64,000 nt of DNA from Desmodesmus armatus (Eukaryota > Chlorophyta > Chlorophyceae > Sphaeropleales > Scenedesmaceae). Position 1 is the first letter of the stretch. Every line of letters begins with the position of its first letter. A program made the position numbers and the translations under genes. The stretch spans positions 124,001 to 188,000 of the forward strand of contig VIIQ02000169.1 in the NCBI GenBank assembly GCA_007449985.2, given 5' to 3'. This document shows positions 63,278 through 64,000 of the stretch, piece by piece. Under the pieces are notes generated by a model. It was not told the DNA's origin, did no database searches, and was given only the letters and a program-made list of their open reading frames with translations.

Positions 63278-63746
63278 TGCTGCCTCTGTTGCTGCTGCTG
63301 CCTCTGCTGCTGCTGCTGCCTCTGCTGCTGCTGCTGCTGCTGCTGCTGCCTCCCATCGTCTCCTCATCCATCCCCCCCCCCCCACAACCCCCCAACAACC
63401 TCCAGGTGAAGCCGCATCAGTGGTGTTGATGGGTGACCGCCTCTCCCAAGTGGTCGACTGCATAAGCCTAGGCAAGGCAACCCTGTCAAAAATAAAACAA
63501 AACCTCGCCTGGGCCCTCATTTATAACGTTATTGGCATCCCACTGGCGGCTGGGGCGCTGCTGCCGAGTATGGGTATAGCGCTAAACCCTAGCGCTGCAG
63601 GGGGTATGATGGCGTTCAGTTCGGTGGCGGTTGTGAGTAACAGTTTGCTGCTGCGGGCGCAGTATGCGGCGGGTGCTGAGGCGCGGCATGCCAAGCTGGC
63701 GGGGGGCAGCAGCAGCAGCACTGCAGCAGTCAGCGGCACAAGCTGA
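51130..63746 (+). CDS. Chloroplast-type P1B copper-transporting ATPase (PAA1/PAA2-like; frame interrupted)
   Basis: Moves Cu+ across a plastid envelope or thylakoid membrane, as PAA1/PAA2 (HMA6/HMA8) do in plants. Exons: 51130-51388, 52053-52251, 53371-53422, 53969-54237, 54989-55069, 55933-56056, 57498-57672, 58394-58579, 59356-59490, 59726-60231, 60519-60672, 60948-61094, 62214-62409 and 63406-63746; about 940 residues. Features are an Arg/Ser-rich transit peptide, a heavy-metal domain GMMCGGC (Cys119, Cys122), MLTGES (actuator), [14 protein letters not shown] (metal site in TM6), VFDK-TGTLTEG (phosphorylation), [29 protein letters not shown] and C-terminal [15 protein letters not shown]. 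The frame breaks inside DKTGT (one base short near 59956-59959), and exon 58394-58579 has a 2-nt gain near 58400 and a 2-nt loss near 58500. The junction 60672/60948 does not keep phase and is unresolved. The start could also be 51112. Confidence 0.93.
51864..51935 (+). repeat. Echo of ATPase exon 2 (5' part)
   Basis: ACAGGCAGTTTTGCCCCCAG, AGTCAGACATCGAAGCAGCTG and CCCAGCTGCAGATAGTGATG repeat the acceptor and first 65 bp of exon 52053-52251 and stop before the metal-binding motif. Confidence 0.92.
52380..52790 (+). repeat. Three echoes of ATPase exon 2 (3' part plus donor)
   Basis: Copies at about 52385-52472, 52556-52660 and 52705-52785 carry codons for [26 protein letters not shown] to different extents, plus the donor, separated by G-runs and GGTGGG-rich spacer. 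None has GMMCGGC, so they add no metal-binding domain. Confidence 0.92.
53724..53930 (+). repeat. Echo of ATPase exon 4 (5' half) with C-tract
   Basis: Acceptor CACAG plus about 130 bp ([19 protein letters not shown]... to AWSLVLL) repeat the start of exon 53969-54237, differing at several third positions and one codon. A C-run broken by a few bases fills 53861-53900. Confidence 0.93.
54830..54885 (+). repeat. Echo of ATPase exon 5 (5' part)
   Basis: TTGCAGTCTGCTGGTAGATG and GTGCCAAGTCTCTGATCAAC repeat the first 48 bp of exon 54989-55069 exactly, including the acceptor. Confidence 0.94.
55070..55745 (+). repeat. Four-copy echo array of ATPase exon 5 (3' part plus donor)
   Basis: Copies ending with donors near 55255, 55413, 55575 and 55735 repeat codons for MNS(L/G)VALGSVT and AAGGTGAGGGAGAGG. 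Unit length is about 160-185 bp. Each unit also contains a G-run of 9-25 nt and the phrase ACCACACACAGCAGCAAAGC. Confidence 0.95.
56237..56295 (+). repeat. Echo of ATPase exon 6 (3' part)
   Basis: ATGATGCTGCTGGCATTTGT and CTATGGAGGCACGAGCAAAGG repeat the end of exon 55933-56056 ([18 protein letters not shown]). The donor is altered to GCGGGT. Confidence 0.88.
56556..57345 (+). repeat. Four upstream echoes of ATPase exon 7 (5' part)
   Basis: Copies at about 56560-56625, 56745-56827, 56949-57040 and 57215-57338 repeat [28 protein letters not shown] to different extents, most with acceptor CTGCAG. Amino-acid-level differences occur ([12 protein letters not shown] against [12 protein letters not shown] in the true exon 57498-57672). 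Confidence 0.94.
57845..57925 (+). repeat. Echo of ATPase exon 7 (3' part)
   Basis: AAGTATGCACTGGTGCAGAC and TGAGGGTGCTGCAGG repeat the end of exon 57498-57672 (EYALVQT...LRVLP) in diverged form. Confidence 0.88.
58076..58300 (+). repeat. Two upstream echoes of ATPase exon 8 (5' part)
   Basis: Copies at 58076-58142 and 58217-58292 start with an acceptor and G(E/K)(R/H)[15 protein letters not shown] and break off before TGES. Unlike the genuine exon they keep the reading frame at GTGTGCC. Confidence 0.92.
58775..59120 (+). repeat. Two downstream echoes of ATPase exon 8 (3' part plus donor)
   Basis: Copies at 58775-58865 and 59035-59122 repeat [25 protein letters not shown] and the donor, separated by G-runs. 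The first has GCAGTGGCAGGTGGCTGC where the genuine exon has the shorter GCAGGCAGGCGGCTGC. Confidence 0.92.
61222..62055 (+). repeat. Four upstream echoes of ATPase exon 13 (5' part)
   Basis: Copies at about 61226-61280, 61373-61432, 61712-61795 and 61963-62048 repeat [25 protein letters not shown](M/I)RRL, the last two with acceptors. They stop at the same place, just before [13 protein letters not shown] of exon 62214-62409. C-runs lie between copies. Confidence 0.94.
61621..61694. mobile_element. 74-bp mini-MITE, copy 2
   Basis: AGGGATTAC at the left and GTAATCCCT at the right form a perfect 9-bp terminal inverted repeat. The whole element matches 28201-28274 without gaps. It sits in the intron among echoes of ATPase exon 13. 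Confidence 0.8.
62460..62890 (+). repeat. Three downstream echoes of ATPase exon 13 (3' part plus donor)
   Basis: Copies at about 62465-62546, 62608-62690 and 62790-62885 repeat [27 protein letters not shown] with growing divergence and a donor in the first two. G-runs flank each copy. Confidence 0.94.
63175..63350 (+). repeat. Long CTG/CCTCTG microsatellite before the last ATPase exon
   Basis: (CTG)n interrupted by CCTCTGTTG fills 63175-63350, followed by a C-run and the acceptor TCCAG of exon 63406-63746. Confidence 0.96.
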
Positions 63747-64000
63747 GGTGCCGGGGTGCAGCATGCCGGCATCGGGGGGTGGGTGGCTGCAGCGGCTGCA
63801 GCGGCTGCAGCTGCTGCTGCAGCAGCCCTGCAGTGGTGTAGCTTGTTGTTGCGGAAGCACTGCGCCGGAGTCCTGGAGTACTCGGCGGGTGCTGAGACGC
63901 GGCATGCAAAGCTGGCGGGGCGCGGCAGCAGCAGCAGCACTGCAGCAGTCAGTGGCACAAGCTGAGTTCAGCACAGCTGGGCTGTCAGCGGCAGGAGTTG
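63747..64000 (+). repeat. 3' flank of the ATPase with echo of its last exon
   Basis: 63876-63966 repeats the end of exon 63406-63746, including codons for (G)AE(T)[19 protein letters not shown] and the stop, 217 bp downstream. A CTGCAG/CTGCTGCAG tract separates them. If transcribed, it lies in the 3' UTR. Confidence 0.9.

Overview
The window looks like nuclear DNA of a unicellular green alga (Chlorophyceae, volvocine-like). The evidence is short conserved exons split by many introns, dense CAG/CTG runs and long G or C homopolymers, a tyrosine-kinase-like (TKL) receptor kinase of the algal type, and plastid-targeted proteins (peroxiredoxin Q and a copper ATPase). The exact species cannot be told from the sequence. 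Repeat style and gene content would fit a Haematococcus-like alga, but that is a guess.

Six multi-exon protein genes can be reconstructed. In order they are: a class I histone deacetylase (4278-9911, +); a TKL receptor-like kinase with signal peptide, one membrane segment and a huge low-complexity insert in the kinase N-lobe (15526-25989, -); a CorA-family cation transporter (28581-37708, -); a WrbA-type flavodoxin-like quinone reductase (38270-42392, +); a peroxiredoxin Q (44259-49241, +); and a chloroplast-type P1B copper ATPase (51130-63746, +). The CorA and WrbA genes are divergent and share a 561-bp intergenic stretch. The last three genes run head to tail and all concern redox or copper chemistry, though nothing shows co-regulation. 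The first 4.3 kb holds a 110-bp minisatellite, and the 5.6 kb between the deacetylase and the kinase is repeat-rich with no recognisable gene. No rRNA, tRNA or CRISPR array was recognised.

The most striking property of the window is a set of several dozen truncated exon copies ('exon echoes') in the introns beside genuine exons. They obey a polarity rule: copies upstream of an exon keep its acceptor and 5' part, and copies downstream keep its 3' part and donor. No echo has both splice sites. This is what repeated small tandem duplications with one breakpoint in an exon would leave, if only copies that splicing can ignore survive. The P-type ATPase carries about 25 of them.

Several otherwise perfect gene models are interrupted by 1-2 nt indels: two in WrbA, one in the receptor kinase insert, and two places in the ATPase, one inside the catalytic DKTGT motif. 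The losses tend to fall in short homopolymers or dinucleotide runs, so sequencing or assembly error is the leading explanation, but real decay is not excluded. Other structure includes three long intronic or intergenic inverted repeats that could fold as hairpin RNAs, a roughly 650-bp terminal-inverted-repeat element in a peroxiredoxin intron, a 74-bp mini-MITE pair, a six-copy dispersed repeat family, and CTG tracts sitting directly at 3' splice sites.
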